Shown here piece by piece: positions 1-7,299 of a DNA stretch of 8,536 nucleotides. This DNA comes from Planctomycetales bacterium. Lineage in GTDB: Bacteria > Planctomycetota > UBA11346. The stretch spans positions 1-8,536 of the forward strand of contig JANYGY010000012.1 of NCBI GenBank assembly GCA_025362255.1, written 5' to 3'. The translations under genes were made by a program, and so were the position numbers. Each line of letters starts with the position of its first letter. Within the stretch, counting starts at the first letter, position 1. The notes below the pieces were generated by a model. It saw only the letters and a list, made by a program, of their open reading frames with translations, made no database searches and was not told the origin of the DNA.

Positions 1-2196
1 GTTGTCGGGAAACCGACCGCCGACGGCAGTCTCGAATGCACGCAAATCGTAAATGCCCTTGCCGATGAATGAGCCGCTCTGAAACAAATCCTGATACACG
101 TCGGACACCGCGCGGGTGTAGGGATCGATCCCCGCGTCGCCGGCCCACAAGGTGGCGTACCAGCTTTTGCGCGCGCTGGCCAGACCGATCGCAGCGCGCG
201 GCTGCAGCAGTCCATGGCCGCCGCAAACGAGGCCGCTGGCCGGATCGATGCGCGGCTGATTGAGCGGATGCGCCAAGGTCGCTACCAGTTCGCGCGCGAC
301 ATCGCGCGGCAAGCGGGTGTCGGTGTCGAGCACGATCACGTAGCGCACCCCCGTGAGCTGTTCGCTGGCGCCGGTGATCAGGCTGAATCGTGACTGATCA
401 CCGGTGATCAGCAGATGGTTGAGATCCTCGAGTTTGCCGCGTTTGCGTTCTCGCCCCATCCAGGCCGCTTCGCTGGCATTCCACAAACGCGGCCGATGGA
501 GGAGCAGGAATCGCGCACCGTGCCGGGCATTCAACTCGGCCAAGGCGCTCACCGCTTCCTCGAGCAGCGCGACATCACCGGGAACCTCAGCCGTTTCAGC
601 ATCGCCGAAATCAGTCAATAACGCAAACCCGAGACCCTCATCGCAGTTGGCGAGATGGCGGACGAGCAGGCCCTCGATCAACGACGGCAGATCGCTGCGT
701 CGCCGCAGCATCGTCGGGACCACCACCAGCGTCTTGTGCTCGGCTTGAATCCCGTGCGGCATCTCCAGACGAGGCATGCGCCGCGGAGTCACCAGCCGAG
801 TGGCTGCCCAATTGCACACGGTCGCCGCGATCTGACTTGCTGGCAGCACGGCCAACACACCCAGCAATGGCCCGCCCAACCACGCTGCGCCGGCCGCCGC
901 GGCAATGGTCACCAACGCCATCGGCACCAGCAACGCCGTCGCCGGCAGGGGGGCGGTTGAACACGTGCTTGGTCGCCTCAGGCCGTGGGTCCGTGCCAGA
1001 TGCTGTTCCAGGTGCAAACGTCCGCCGTCGACCAGCCACCAGCCGACGTGATCGGAGGGGACCTTTGAAGGAGCCCCGGACATATCCGGCACGCACAATC
1101 CCAAGGCTGCTTCGGCCACTGCGGTCTCGATCGCGGCGCCGTGCGGTCGGCAGCGTCGCGCCAGTTGTTCAACGGCGTGGCGATAGGAATCGCGGGTTGC
1201 GAAATCCATTGTCGTATACGCCTGCGCTGGATCGCGGTTCAAGGTGCGTTCGACCGGACTTAATCCCTCGACGAAATCGCGCCAGTCGATCTTGCCCATC
1301 CGACGCAGGCTGGTGATCGCATTTTCGACCGCGAGTTGATCCGCCGCCTGGATCTGATGATCGATGCGAATCAGCTCGCCGATGGTCTGATGGCGCTCGG
1401 CCAACCGCTGATCCAGCCATTGCAGGACCAGCGCCAAATTGGGGCTCTGGCCTTGCAGACCGCGATGTAATTCGGCAACGAACCCAGATCCGCGCAATTT
1501 TTCGCGGGCCAGATCGCCAAGGGCGATGACCAAGGCGCTGGGTTCTTCATCGGCTGTGCGGACGAGACGTTCTGCCCAACTCGCAGCGGCATCACGCAAG
1601 GTTTCGACGTGCGCCACGCGTGAGGCGATCAGCCGCAGATTATCCAGCAAGGCTAACCGCAGCATCGTGGGCACCGCCCACAGCTCGCCCATCGTCAAGG
1701 GCGCCACAGCCTGATAGGCGCCGATGAAGGCCAGCAAAGTGTCCTCATCGACTCGGCTGTCGGTGTGCGAGATCAAGGCGATCGCTAAGGCGTAAACACG
1801 GGGCGCACCGACCGGATCGCCAGCAGCCAGGCGCGGCAACTCCTGACTGTAGCGACGTGGCAGATGTCGCCGGGCGGTGACGATCTGCTCCAGAATCAAA
1901 TGATGATTGTCGATCAACCATTCCCCGGCCGGCACGATCGCCCGCTGGGCCTGACAGAGTCCATCGTACACCTCGGTCAGACGCGCTTCATTCGCGTCTA
2001 GGCGGGTCAGCAGCGGATTGCCACCTCGCCCGCGAACGATGCGGTGCGCGGCGCCCAGCTCACGCGCATGCGCCACGAGCTGGTCAACGCTGAACACCTC
2101 ACCATGGAGCGTGTGGTCCTCGTCTACGTGTTCCTCGGGTACACCCATCGCGGGGCTGGTGCGACCAAAACCAAAGACGGAAAACGAGGCGTACAT
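1..2196 (-). CDS. ndvB: Cyclic beta-1,2-glucan synthase, N-terminal 732 residues (gene runs off the left edge)
   Basis: Inner-membrane enzyme of the NdvB/ChvB/Cgs family, which builds cyclic beta-1,2-glucans from UDP-glucose for export to the periplasm. The minus frame is open from ATG 2196 to base 1 with no internal stop. Family landmarks appear in order: WLIDNHHLILEQI (about 90), LPRRYSQELPRL, GELWAVPTMLRLALLDNLR, then DWRDFVEGLSPVE (about 303) with TTMDFATRDSYR. Two hydrophobic segments lie at about 417-440 and 441-462. The GT84 glycosyltransferase part follows: VVVPTML, LLTDFGDA (D529, D532), WMGRERKRGKLEDLN (from 579), YVIVLDTDTRLPRD (D624, D626), then GIDPYTRAVSDVYQDLF and GSFIGKGIYD near the edge. 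Family proteins have about 2,800 residues, so the remaining membrane segments and C-terminal GH94 phosphorylase domain should lie beyond base 1. GGAG five bases upstream supports the start; an in-frame ATG at 2292 has no such support and would add an unlike leader. Confidence 0.93.
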   Translation of the reverse strand, partial: MYASFSVFGFGRTSPAMGVPEEHVDEDHTLHGEVFSVDQLVAHARELGAAHRIVRGRGGNPLLTRLDANEARLTEVYDGLCQAQRAIVPAGEWLIDNHHLILEQIVTARRHLPRRYSQELPRLAAGDPVGAPRVYALAIALISHTDSRVDEDTLLAFIGAYQAVAPLTMGELWAVPTMLRLALLDNLRLIASRVAHVETLRDAAASWAERLVRTADEEPSALVIALGDLAREKLRGSGFVAELHRGLQGQSPNLALVLQWLDQRLAERHQTIGELIRIDHQIQAADQLAVENAITSLRRMGKIDWRDFVEGLSPVERTLNRDPAQAYTTMDFATRDSYRHAVEQLARRCRPHGAAIETAVAEAALGLCVPDMSGAPSKVPSDHVGWWLVDGGRLHLEQHLARTHGLRRPSTCSTAPLPATALLVPMALVTIAAAAGAAWLGGPLLGVLAVLPASQIAATVCNWAATRLVTPRRMPRLEMPHGIQAEHKTLVVVPTMLRRRSDLPSLIEGLLVRHLANCDEGLGFALLTDFGDAETAEVPGDVALLEEAVSALAELNARHGARFLLLHRPRLWNASEAAWMGRERKRGKLEDLNHLLITGDQSRFSLITGASEQLTGVRYVIVLDTDTRLPRDVARELVATLAHPLNQPRIDPASGLVCGGHGLLQPRAAIGLASARKSWYATLWAGDAGIDPYTRAVSDVYQDLFQSGSFIGKGIYDLRAFETAVGGRFPDN

Positions 2197-2201
2197 GGAA
2201 A

Positions 2202-2205
2202 CTCC
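2202..2205 (-). promoter_or_regulatory. Ribosome binding site of the glucan synthase gene
   Basis: On the minus strand GGAG lies five bases before ATG 2196 (TGGAGTTTCC then ATG). It fixes this start over the upstream in-frame ATG at 2292. Confidence 0.75.
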
Positions 2206-2415
2206 ACAAAGTCCCAGGCGTCGGTCATGCCATATGCACGGTCTCGGAATATTGCGCGGCTCTTTGACGGCAGGGGTGCCGTCGCCCTGCATTTCGCAGG
2301 ACCTTCGCCACGATGTAGATCATCCCTGCAATGGATGGTCTGAATAACATCTCATGAAATTGCCCATGCTTTGGCTCGGTCTGTGCATATGTTCGAGGCC
2401 GCCACTTTAAACGCG

Positions 2416-2421
2416 AATAAT
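2416..2421 (+). promoter_or_regulatory. Weak candidate -10 box for the stress-protein gene
   Basis: AATAAT matches five of six bases of the sigma70 -10 consensus and lies 24 bases before ATG 2446. No good -35 hexamer sits at normal spacing (TTCGAG at 18 bases is poor). If real it would need an activator or another sigma factor. Confidence 0.2.
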
Positions 2422-2433
2422 TCCAAACCGGAA

Positions 2434-2439
2434 AAGGAG
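2434..2439 (+). promoter_or_regulatory. Strong ribosome binding site for the stress-protein gene
   Basis: AAGGAG six bases before ATG 2446 is a near-ideal Shine-Dalgarno. It shows translation starts at 2446, not at the in-frame TTG at 2371. Confidence 0.85.
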
Positions 2440-2445
2440 ATTTTC

Positions 2446-2901
2446 ATGGCTCGTTCAATTTTCGCCGTCGCCTCCGACCACCTCGCCTGCCTCGCCCAAT
2501 TGCGAGCCGCCGGGTTTCGCGCCGATGAGATTTCGTGGCTCGCCACCAACGTTACAGATTTCGATGAACAAAAACAGGTCCACGTAAATGGAATCCAACT
2601 CACCGCGAGCGCGGATACGGCATCACCACCGGGCAAGGGTACATCAATCGGGAGCGCGTGGCTGCCCGTGGTCGGAACGATTCTCGCGAGCGGACCACTG
2701 GCCTTGATGCTCACCGGAAGTCAAAGCATCATCAAGATTCTGAGCGAGCTCGGAGTCCCCGCCTATGCGGTTTTGCGCTATGAAGATGCTCTGGCCAGGG
2801 GCGCGGCAGTGGTCGCGGTGCATACGGACAACGGTTTTGAAGTGGAAACAGTCAGTCAGCTTTTGCGTGACGGTGGCTGCGAGCAGGTTGCCGCCGCTTG
2901 A
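2446..2901 (+). CDS. General stress protein 17M/YflT-like small protein
   Basis: A 151-residue protein whose layout matches the family named after Bacillus GspM/YflT. The molecular activity of that family is not established; its members are linked to stress by expression. The N-terminal fold reads MARSIFAVASDHLACLAQLR then AAGFRADEISWL (about 21-32), the usual 'linker helix, GF..eIS' pattern. A low-complexity linker with Pro, Gly and Ser follows at 50-70. A hydrophobic, Gly-containing stretch, LPVVGTILASGPLALMLTG, spans 73-91. The C-terminal block LGVPAYAVLRYEDALARGAAVVAVHTD (102-128) and a closing DGGCEQV match the family's 'GIP..eA..YE..l..G..Lv.V' pattern. The Gly-rich middle looks shorter than in longer relatives. 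The start is set by AAGGAG at 2434. The gene lies 56 bases before the PAS kinase on the same strand, so co-transcription is likely. The family call rests on motif pattern only. Confidence 0.7.
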   Translation: MARSIFAVASDHLACLAQLRAAGFRADEISWLATNVTDFDEQKQVHVNGIQLTASADTASPPGKGTSIGSAWLPVVGTILASGPLALMLTGSQSIIKILSELGVPAYAVLRYEDALARGAAVVAVHTDNGFEVETVSQLLRDGGCEQVAAA

Positions 2902-2957
2902 GCCATGCAGCCATGCGCGCACTTCCCTATCGATGATTTCAACCACTGTAAACTGTA

Positions 2958-4013
2958 GTGACTCCTAGTCTTCCCCTCTCTGAAAAAGCTGTCCCTCACG
3001 CGGCATTTCCGCAAGCGGTGCTTGATGAGTCGTGGCATCTCATCAGCGTGAATCCTGCTTGGGTGCAGCTGACCGGGAACACGCTTGGCTGGTCCTGGTT
3101 GGACCTGATTCATCCAACTGACCTAGCCCGCGATCTGGCATTGTCGGGTGCGGTGCAAAGCGGACAGCGAGCGACCTATCAGACCACCACCAGGATACAT
3201 CTGGCTAATGGAAGCTGGTCAGCCGTTGCGCTGACCGTGACCATTCTGCCTGAAGCAATTCCTGATGTTCCGACCCACCGCGTTTTGGTGACGCTGGATG
3301 ACCATCCTGGTTCGTCAACCGACTGTCATTCCATGGTTCTGGGTACGCAGGCGCTTGCCGATGTTCACTGCGTATCGGCAGCCCTGTCGCATGACGTCAA
3401 GCAACACGCTCGGCTTGCTTCCGCATACTGTTCCTTGTTGGCTCGCGGGTCCCTTGATGAACGTCAACGTTCTCTGGTCGCCGTGATCGCGGACCAGACG
3501 GATCGTTTGCAGCATCTGTTGTCCGGGCTGGTCCATTGGTTGCGATTGATTGATGAACATTGGGATAATCAGGACTGCGATCTGGACGGCATCTGGCTCA
3601 AGGCCACTCATGATCTGGCATTTGACCTGATCCCCGATCCTACGTCCGAGGCCATGCCGATCATTTCCGGTAACCCTGAACTGTTGACGGAACTTTTTCG
3701 CGAACTGGCTCTCAATGCGGTGCGCTATCACGTAGCTCGCCCACGCATAACACTGCGCGTCAGCCATGATCTGGAATTTTGGAATATCGATATCAGCGAT
3801 GACGGCCCCGGCATTCCTAAAGATCAGCGCGAGGCGGTCTTACGCCCGCTCCAACGTCTGCATCGATGGGAAGAAGTCCCCGGTCACGGCATGGGCCTTG
3901 CCCTGGCTTCGCGAATCGCCAACCGTCATGGAGGAACTCTCGAGATACTGGCCAATGATGGTGCCGGCTGCACCGTACATCTTTGTCTGCCGCGGAATAA
4001 GGCGACCAAGTAA
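2958..4013 (+). CDS. PAS-domain sensor histidine kinase, soluble
   Basis: A 351-residue cytosolic sensor kinase that should autophosphorylate on histidine and pass phosphate to a receiver aspartate. Residues about 18-115 form a PAS-like fold (VLDESWHLISVNPAWVQLTG through WLDLIHPTDL and the strand HRVLVTLDD). The dimerisation and phosphoacceptor helix begins near 135, with H145 in AALSHDVKQHARLAS. The ATPase domain shows the N box ELFRELALNAVRYH (N253), the G1 box ISDDGPGIP (from D281) and the G2 box GHGMGLALASRIANRHGG (309-326). No membrane segment or receiver domain is present. An in-frame TAA at 2949 limits the N terminus. The first possible start is GTG 2958, which has no Shine-Dalgarno; the next GTG (3018) would cut into the PAS domain. 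Coupling to the upstream stress-protein gene is the simplest expression route. No receiver lies on its strand, and the convergent operon's two receivers are candidate partners. Confidence 0.88.
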   Translation: MTPSLPLSEKAVPHAAFPQAVLDESWHLISVNPAWVQLTGNTLGWSWLDLIHPTDLARDLALSGAVQSGQRATYQTTTRIHLANGSWSAVALTVTILPEAIPDVPTHRVLVTLDDHPGSSTDCHSMVLGTQALADVHCVSAALSHDVKQHARLASAYCSLLARGSLDERQRSLVAVIADQTDRLQHLLSGLVHWLRLIDEHWDNQDCDLDGIWLKATHDLAFDLIPDPTSEAMPIISGNPELLTELFRELALNAVRYHVARPRITLRVSHDLEFWNIDISDDGPGIPKDQREAVLRPLQRLHRWEEVPGHGMGLALASRIANRHGGTLEILANDGAGCTVHLCLPRNKATK

Positions 4014-4023
4014 GCGATCAGTG

Positions 4024-4069
4024 ATTTCCTTGCCTTGCGATCGTCCTGGACATTGAGGATCGTGGAAAT
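4024..4069. terminator. Possible bidirectional terminator between convergent genes
   Basis: The 55-base gap between two convergent genes contains nested inverted repeats: outer arms ATTTCC (4024-4029) and GGAAAT (4064-4069), and inner arms CGATCGTC (4038-4045) and GAGGATCG (4055-4062) with one mismatch. There is no T-run on either side, so this is not a classical intrinsic terminator. Position is the main argument. Confidence 0.3.
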
Positions 4070-4452
4070 TAGGGCTTCTCTCGGCGGGGTAATTGCTTGA
4101 CCCGGGCGAAAAATTCCGCGTAGGCGTCAAAACGTATCGGCTTGATCCAAAAACCGAGCGCCCCGGCAGCAATGCAGAGGGTTGACTCGCGCTGATCCAG
4201 AGTCGTGCTCAAGATCACATTGCCGCTGAGTCCAGTGAGGCGGGAGAGAAGTTGGCGTCCACTCCACTGACCAAGATGCAAATCGATGAAGACAAAATCT
4301 GGATGAAAGTTCGCGATGGCGAGGTCGGCAGCGTTGGGATTACTCGCGGTCATGAGCGACACGCCTTCTCCGAATTCGTGCGCTGCCTCGCGGATCAGCT
4401 CAAGCTCTGCTAAACTGTCATCCACGACGAGGATGCGAAGGTCCGTCGTCAT
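4069..4452 (-). CDS. Stand-alone response regulator receiver (second in operon)
   Basis: A 127-residue CheY-like receiver with no output domain. All phosphorylation residues are visible: the acidic pair D11-D12 in LVVDDS, phosphoacceptor D57 in FVFIDLHLG, the switch Ser/Thr at 82-83 in ILSTT, and K104 in FWIKPIRF. It ends with a short basic tail (LPRREKP). ATG 4452 overlaps the stop of the preceding receiver gene as ATGA. There is no Shine-Dalgarno, so it probably depends on coupled translation. A GTG six codons upstream (4470) is possible but less likely. It is the last gene of the kinase-receiver-receiver operon. It could act by protein-protein contact, as a phosphate sink, or as a relay intermediate; the sequence does not say which. 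It diverges clearly from its neighbour receiver, so it is not a recent tandem copy. Confidence 0.9.
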   Translation of the reverse strand: MTTDLRILVVDDSLAELELIREAAHEFGEGVSLMTASNPNAADLAIANFHPDFVFIDLHLGQWSGRQLLSRLTGLSGNVILSTTLDQRESTLCIAAGALGFWIKPIRFDAYAEFFARVKQLPRREKP

Positions 4453-4856
4453 TGCGAAACATTCAACCACTGGTCACGCAGACGTTGGATGAGCTCCAGC
4501 AATTGTTCAAAGTGGGGCGGCTTGACCTGATAATCATTTGCTCCGGCGGCAAGACATCGAGTCCGATCCACAGGATGGTTGGAAGTCGACAATACGACTA
4601 TCGGAACCTTGGCAAAGGAGGGCTCACGGCGGATGGATGCAAGTACCTCATGACCGGAAGTTTTCGGTAAGTTGAGATCAAGAAGCACCAAATGCGGTCG
4701 CAATGTTGAATTCAGCACACCATTTATCCCGGCGATCGCTTCATCACCGTCTTTAAAAATCGTAAAATCGACATCTATTCCAAGTTCTTCAAACGCGGTA
4801 CGCACTAATTCAACATCCGAGGGGTTGTCCTCGACCAGAAAAATCCGGATGTTCAT
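4449..4856 (-). CDS. Stand-alone response regulator, Rcp1-like (first receiver)
   Basis: A 135-residue single-domain receiver resembling Rcp1, the partner of cyanobacterial phytochrome Cph1. Visible features are IFLVEDNPSDVELV (acidic pair E9-D10), phosphoacceptor D60 in LVLLDLNLPKTSG, VVLSTSNHPVD with the switch Ser/Thr at 90-91, and GANDYQVKPPHFEQL with K112. The 'EDNPSD' opening, 'DLNLPK' and 'lSTSn' wording are typical of this Rcp1-type group. No DNA-binding or enzymatic domain follows. ATG 4856 overlaps the kinase stop as ATGA, and AAGG four bases upstream on the minus strand supports this start over one 12 codons earlier inside the kinase gene. Direct phosphotransfer from the upstream kinase is expected by family analogy. 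Output must occur through another protein. Confidence 0.92.
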   Translation of the reverse strand: MNIRIFLVEDNPSDVELVRTAFEELGIDVDFTIFKDGDEAIAGINGVLNSTLRPHLVLLDLNLPKTSGHEVLASIRREPSFAKVPIVVLSTSNHPVDRTRCLAAGANDYQVKPPHFEQLLELIQRLRDQWLNVSQ

Positions 4857-7162
4857 AAAGCCTTGAGAATGTGCTGAGTGTTGGATCCGCACTCAGGGAG
4901 GGTGAATAAAAATGTTGTGCCACCACCTGAAGTCTCTTCGATCCAGATCCGTCCCCCATGTTGCTCAACCACTTTCTGGCAAATGGCCAAGCCGATGCCC
5001 GTGCCAGGGAATGAGTCACGGTCATGCAACCTGTGAAACACCTCGAACACGGCGGTGCGGTGTTCGGCAAGAATGCCGATGCCATTGTCGGCAACTGAAA
5101 TGGTCCAAGTCTGATCTGGATTCGCGGACGATGAAATGATGATTCGAGGTTCTTCCACGGAATGGAATTTGAGGGCATTTCCAATAAGATTTTGGAAGAG
5201 AGAACGGATCTTGGCCCGATCGCATCGAACCGTCGGCAAGTTTTCAAACGTGATCCGAGCGTGTGCTTCGGCAATCACGACTCGCAGATCTTGTGTCACT
5301 TCATCAATCACATCTGCCAAGCTCACCGCGCTACGTTCAGCCTCGTGGCCGATGCGCGAGTAGGTGAGCAAATCATTCAACAGCAGATACATTCGTAGGG
5401 CGCTGTCGGATGCGTATGTTACATAGCGCCGCGCTTGATCGTCCAAATGCGCCAGGTGACGACGCTGGAGGAGGTCAAGATATTGGGTGATCGTGCGCAG
5501 AGGTTCCTGAAGATCATGCGAGCTGACATAGATGAATTGCTGCAACTCAGCATTGGCCTTGCTCAAGTCATCCGCGCGATGGCCGGCAACCCGCCTGGCA
5601 TCACGTTCGGCTTCAAACAAGCGGGCATTGTCAAATGCAATCGCAGTCTGCGCGGCCAATCCGAGTAACTGCCGTTCATGATCGACTGAAAATTTCGCAG
5701 GTTCATAGTGGGCATATAACAGACCACCGAGAACCTTGCCGGTACGCGACCGCACGGCGACGGCAAGGTAGCTCGACACCAGGGGCGGTTCAGGTGGCGA
5801 CCCAGGGACAAACGGTCTCGGCGTATACCGGGGATCGATCCGCACATCATCCAGGCGAATGACTTTATCGCCGGCAATGGTTGCGATAAAAAGTGCGATA
5901 ATCTGCGGCAGGCCATGAGTGGTAAAGTAGGCCGTTGATTCACCGGACAGCGCATACACCGCGACATCCTCATCAGATCCACCAGTGGTGAAAAACGCCC
6001 CGAACGAGGCCCCGGATAACTCGCGCCCGGCATCTGTCACTGCCTGCGCGACAGCCAAAGGATCAAGATTGGATGCCAGACGCCGATTGATGTCGAGCCC
6101 AAGTTCTGCTTCCCGACGTGCGGCGGTCGATTTCTGATACAGCTCTGCATTGCGTGCCACTGCGCGCACTTGTGAGCGGACCAAAAGAAACAACCCGACG
6201 CTCAAAATAAGCCCGGCACATGCGAACCAGGGTACCAGCCATTGGCTTGAGCGTTGCTCAAAATCCCAGGTTGATCGAAATTCGATATTCCATGTTCGCC
6301 CGAACACCGCGAGGGCGCGCGTCACCTTATGTTCACGTAGCACGTTCGAGGTGGAGTTGAAAAGTTCCTGACCCGGCTCTGCAGCATCAGTGATGCTAAG
6401 AGTCAACGGAGCAGCTGCGTCATGTTCGAAGACTCGTTCGAAAAAATCAGAGCAGCGGAAGACCCCAGACACCATACCTGCCAATGATGCATCCGCGCCG
6501 CCTGCGAAGACCGGTAAATAGATCACGATTCCCGGAATCGAGAGGCGGTTGGAATCTTGAATGAGCGTTATCGGACCGCTGGCGCGCAAATCCCTTTGGG
6601 CAATAGCCGATTCGATGGCAGCGCGGCGAATCGGCTCGCTCATCGTGTCATAACCGATCACTTTGAGATTCGACGCATCGTTCGGCTCGACCAACACAAC
6701 AGCCATCCGCATTCGTTTGAATGCAGGATCGAATTCCGGCCATAATCGGGGGTGTTCATACCCTTGGGTTGACAGCCAGCGTACCGTTTCGGCCTCGGAT
6801 CCGGGAGCGATCGGCACGGACCAAGCGAGCGCAAGCAAGCCCGGATAATGTGACCGCAGATCTAATCGCTTGAGGTACGACGTGAATCCAGCCCGATCGA
6901 TGCGAGCGCTTGATTCAATATGGCCAGCTGCCCCACGCAGCATAGCCTCGTACGTCTCCATCCGCCGCGTGATGCGTTCCTCTGCACTTGAAACAGCTAT
7001 CTGAAACCGCTCAGATTCGGTGTGCGATATGGCCATCTGCATGACCACCGTTCCTACTGCGGTGATCGCAATGGCGACCACCAGGACCAGCCGGGCGTAC
7101 CATGAGCGGTCCGTGAAGGGGGTAATTTCAGTATAGAAAACACGCGATGTCTGATCTGCCAT
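4853..7162 (-). CDS. Membrane CHASE-GAF sensor histidine kinase with Cph1-type core
   Basis: A 769-residue sensor kinase. Order from ATG 7162: short cytosolic N terminus; membrane helix at about 22-45 (LVLVVAIAITAVGTVVMQMAI); periplasmic CHASE domain at about 70-245, with GLLALAWSVPI, VVLVEPND, IGYDTMSEPIRRAAIE and IVIYLPVF; second membrane helix at about 308-328; a helical linker; a GAF domain at about 365-515; and the phosphoacceptor helix with H549 in SSHDLQEPLRTITQYLDLL. The ATPase domain follows with FQNLIGNALKF (N658, N662), VADNGIGI (from D692) and GTGIGLAICQKVVEQHGG (from 720). The C-terminal core is of the kind seen in Cph1-like phytochrome kinases, but GAF has no obvious chromophore motif and no PHY domain is present. 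CHASE domains bind small extracytoplasmic ligands; this one is unknown. The start is uncertain: no Shine-Dalgarno precedes ATG 7162, and a TTG at 7237 would add 25 hydrophobic, aromatic residues. It heads a three-gene operon with ATGA overlaps. Confidence 0.93.
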   Translation of the reverse strand: MADQTSRVFYTEITPFTDRSWYARLVLVVAIAITAVGTVVMQMAISHTESERFQIAVSSAEERITRRMETYEAMLRGAAGHIESSARIDRAGFTSYLKRLDLRSHYPGLLALAWSVPIAPGSEAETVRWLSTQGYEHPRLWPEFDPAFKRMRMAVVLVEPNDASNLKVIGYDTMSEPIRRAAIESAIAQRDLRASGPITLIQDSNRLSIPGIVIYLPVFAGGADASLAGMVSGVFRCSDFFERVFEHDAAAPLTLSITDAAEPGQELFNSTSNVLREHKVTRALAVFGRTWNIEFRSTWDFEQRSSQWLVPWFACAGLILSVGLFLLVRSQVRAVARNAELYQKSTAARREAELGLDINRRLASNLDPLAVAQAVTDAGRELSGASFGAFFTTGGSDEDVAVYALSGESTAYFTTHGLPQIIALFIATIAGDKVIRLDDVRIDPRYTPRPFVPGSPPEPPLVSSYLAVAVRSRTGKVLGGLLYAHYEPAKFSVDHERQLLGLAAQTAIAFDNARLFEAERDARRVAGHRADDLSKANAELQQFIYVSSHDLQEPLRTITQYLDLLQRRHLAHLDDQARRYVTYASDSALRMYLLLNDLLTYSRIGHEAERSAVSLADVIDEVTQDLRVVIAEAHARITFENLPTVRCDRAKIRSLFQNLIGNALKFHSVEEPRIIISSSANPDQTWTISVADNGIGILAEHRTAVFEVFHRLHDRDSFPGTGIGLAICQKVVEQHGGRIWIEETSGGGTTFLFTLPECGSNTQHILKAL
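4861..4864 (-). promoter_or_regulatory. Ribosome binding site of the first receiver gene
   Basis: AAGG on the minus strand, four bases before ATG 4856 and inside the end of the kinase gene. It supports reinitiation at the ATGA overlap and the choice of 4856 as the start. Confidence 0.5.
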
Positions 7163-7275
7163 CTTAAAAAAACGATAAAAGAATCGCTGATGAAGAGCAA
7201 ACGCAAATTGGACTGCAAAATGCACGACGGGTGCCAACCGTCGAAACTGAGGTACATCACCCAGCTATTATCCAG

Positions 7276-7299
7276 CAACGTCTGCACGTGCAGGCGTTG
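7276..7299. repeat. 24-base near-perfect palindrome upstream of the CHASE kinase
   Basis: Arms CAACGTCTGCAC and GTGCAGGCGTTG pair at 11 of 12 positions with no spacer; the one mismatch is T7281 with G7294. It lies about 115 bases upstream of the kinase ATG (minus strand) and about 50 bases before a plausible rightward promoter. The zero-spacer symmetry suits a dimeric DNA-binding protein better than an RNA hairpin. A second, weaker symmetric element (GCGGT and ACCGC arms, 7307-7323) follows eight bases later. Its function is unproven. Confidence 0.6.

Larger units (their letters stand above)
2197..2445. other. Divergent intergenic region with paired GTGCATATG motif
   Basis: About 250 bases separate the leftward glucan synthase and the rightward stress-protein gene, so both promoters should lie here. 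The 9-base word GTGCATATG occurs once pointing toward each gene: on the minus strand at 2239-2231 (34 bases before ATG 2196) and on the plus strand at 2383-2391 (54 bases before ATG 2446). This is an inverted pair about 140 bases apart. A 9-base match in a region this size can arise by chance, so a shared regulator site is only a suggestion. No convincing sigma70 promoter was found for the glucan synthase. No gene is seen in this stretch. Confidence 0.4.

Noticed and set aside
638..1420. Several minus-strand frames of 64-152 codons within the glucan synthase region
   Set aside because: They lie in other frames than the continuous open frame carrying the NdvB landmarks on both sides; that frame shows no stop or shift from 2196 to 1.
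2371..2445. TTG 2371 as an upstream start giving 25 extra residues on the stress protein
   Set aside because: AAGGAG sits six bases before ATG 2446, and the family pattern starts right after that ATG.
2949..2954. TAAACT as a -10 box for a leaderless PAS kinase transcript
   Set aside because: Four of six matches but no -35 element at suitable spacing; co-transcription with the upstream gene is simpler.
7172..7200. Promoter for the CHASE kinase on the minus strand (TTGCTC, 17 bases, TATCGT)
   Set aside because: Only three of six and four of six bases match the consensus, and the start point would fall almost on the ATG; too weak to list.
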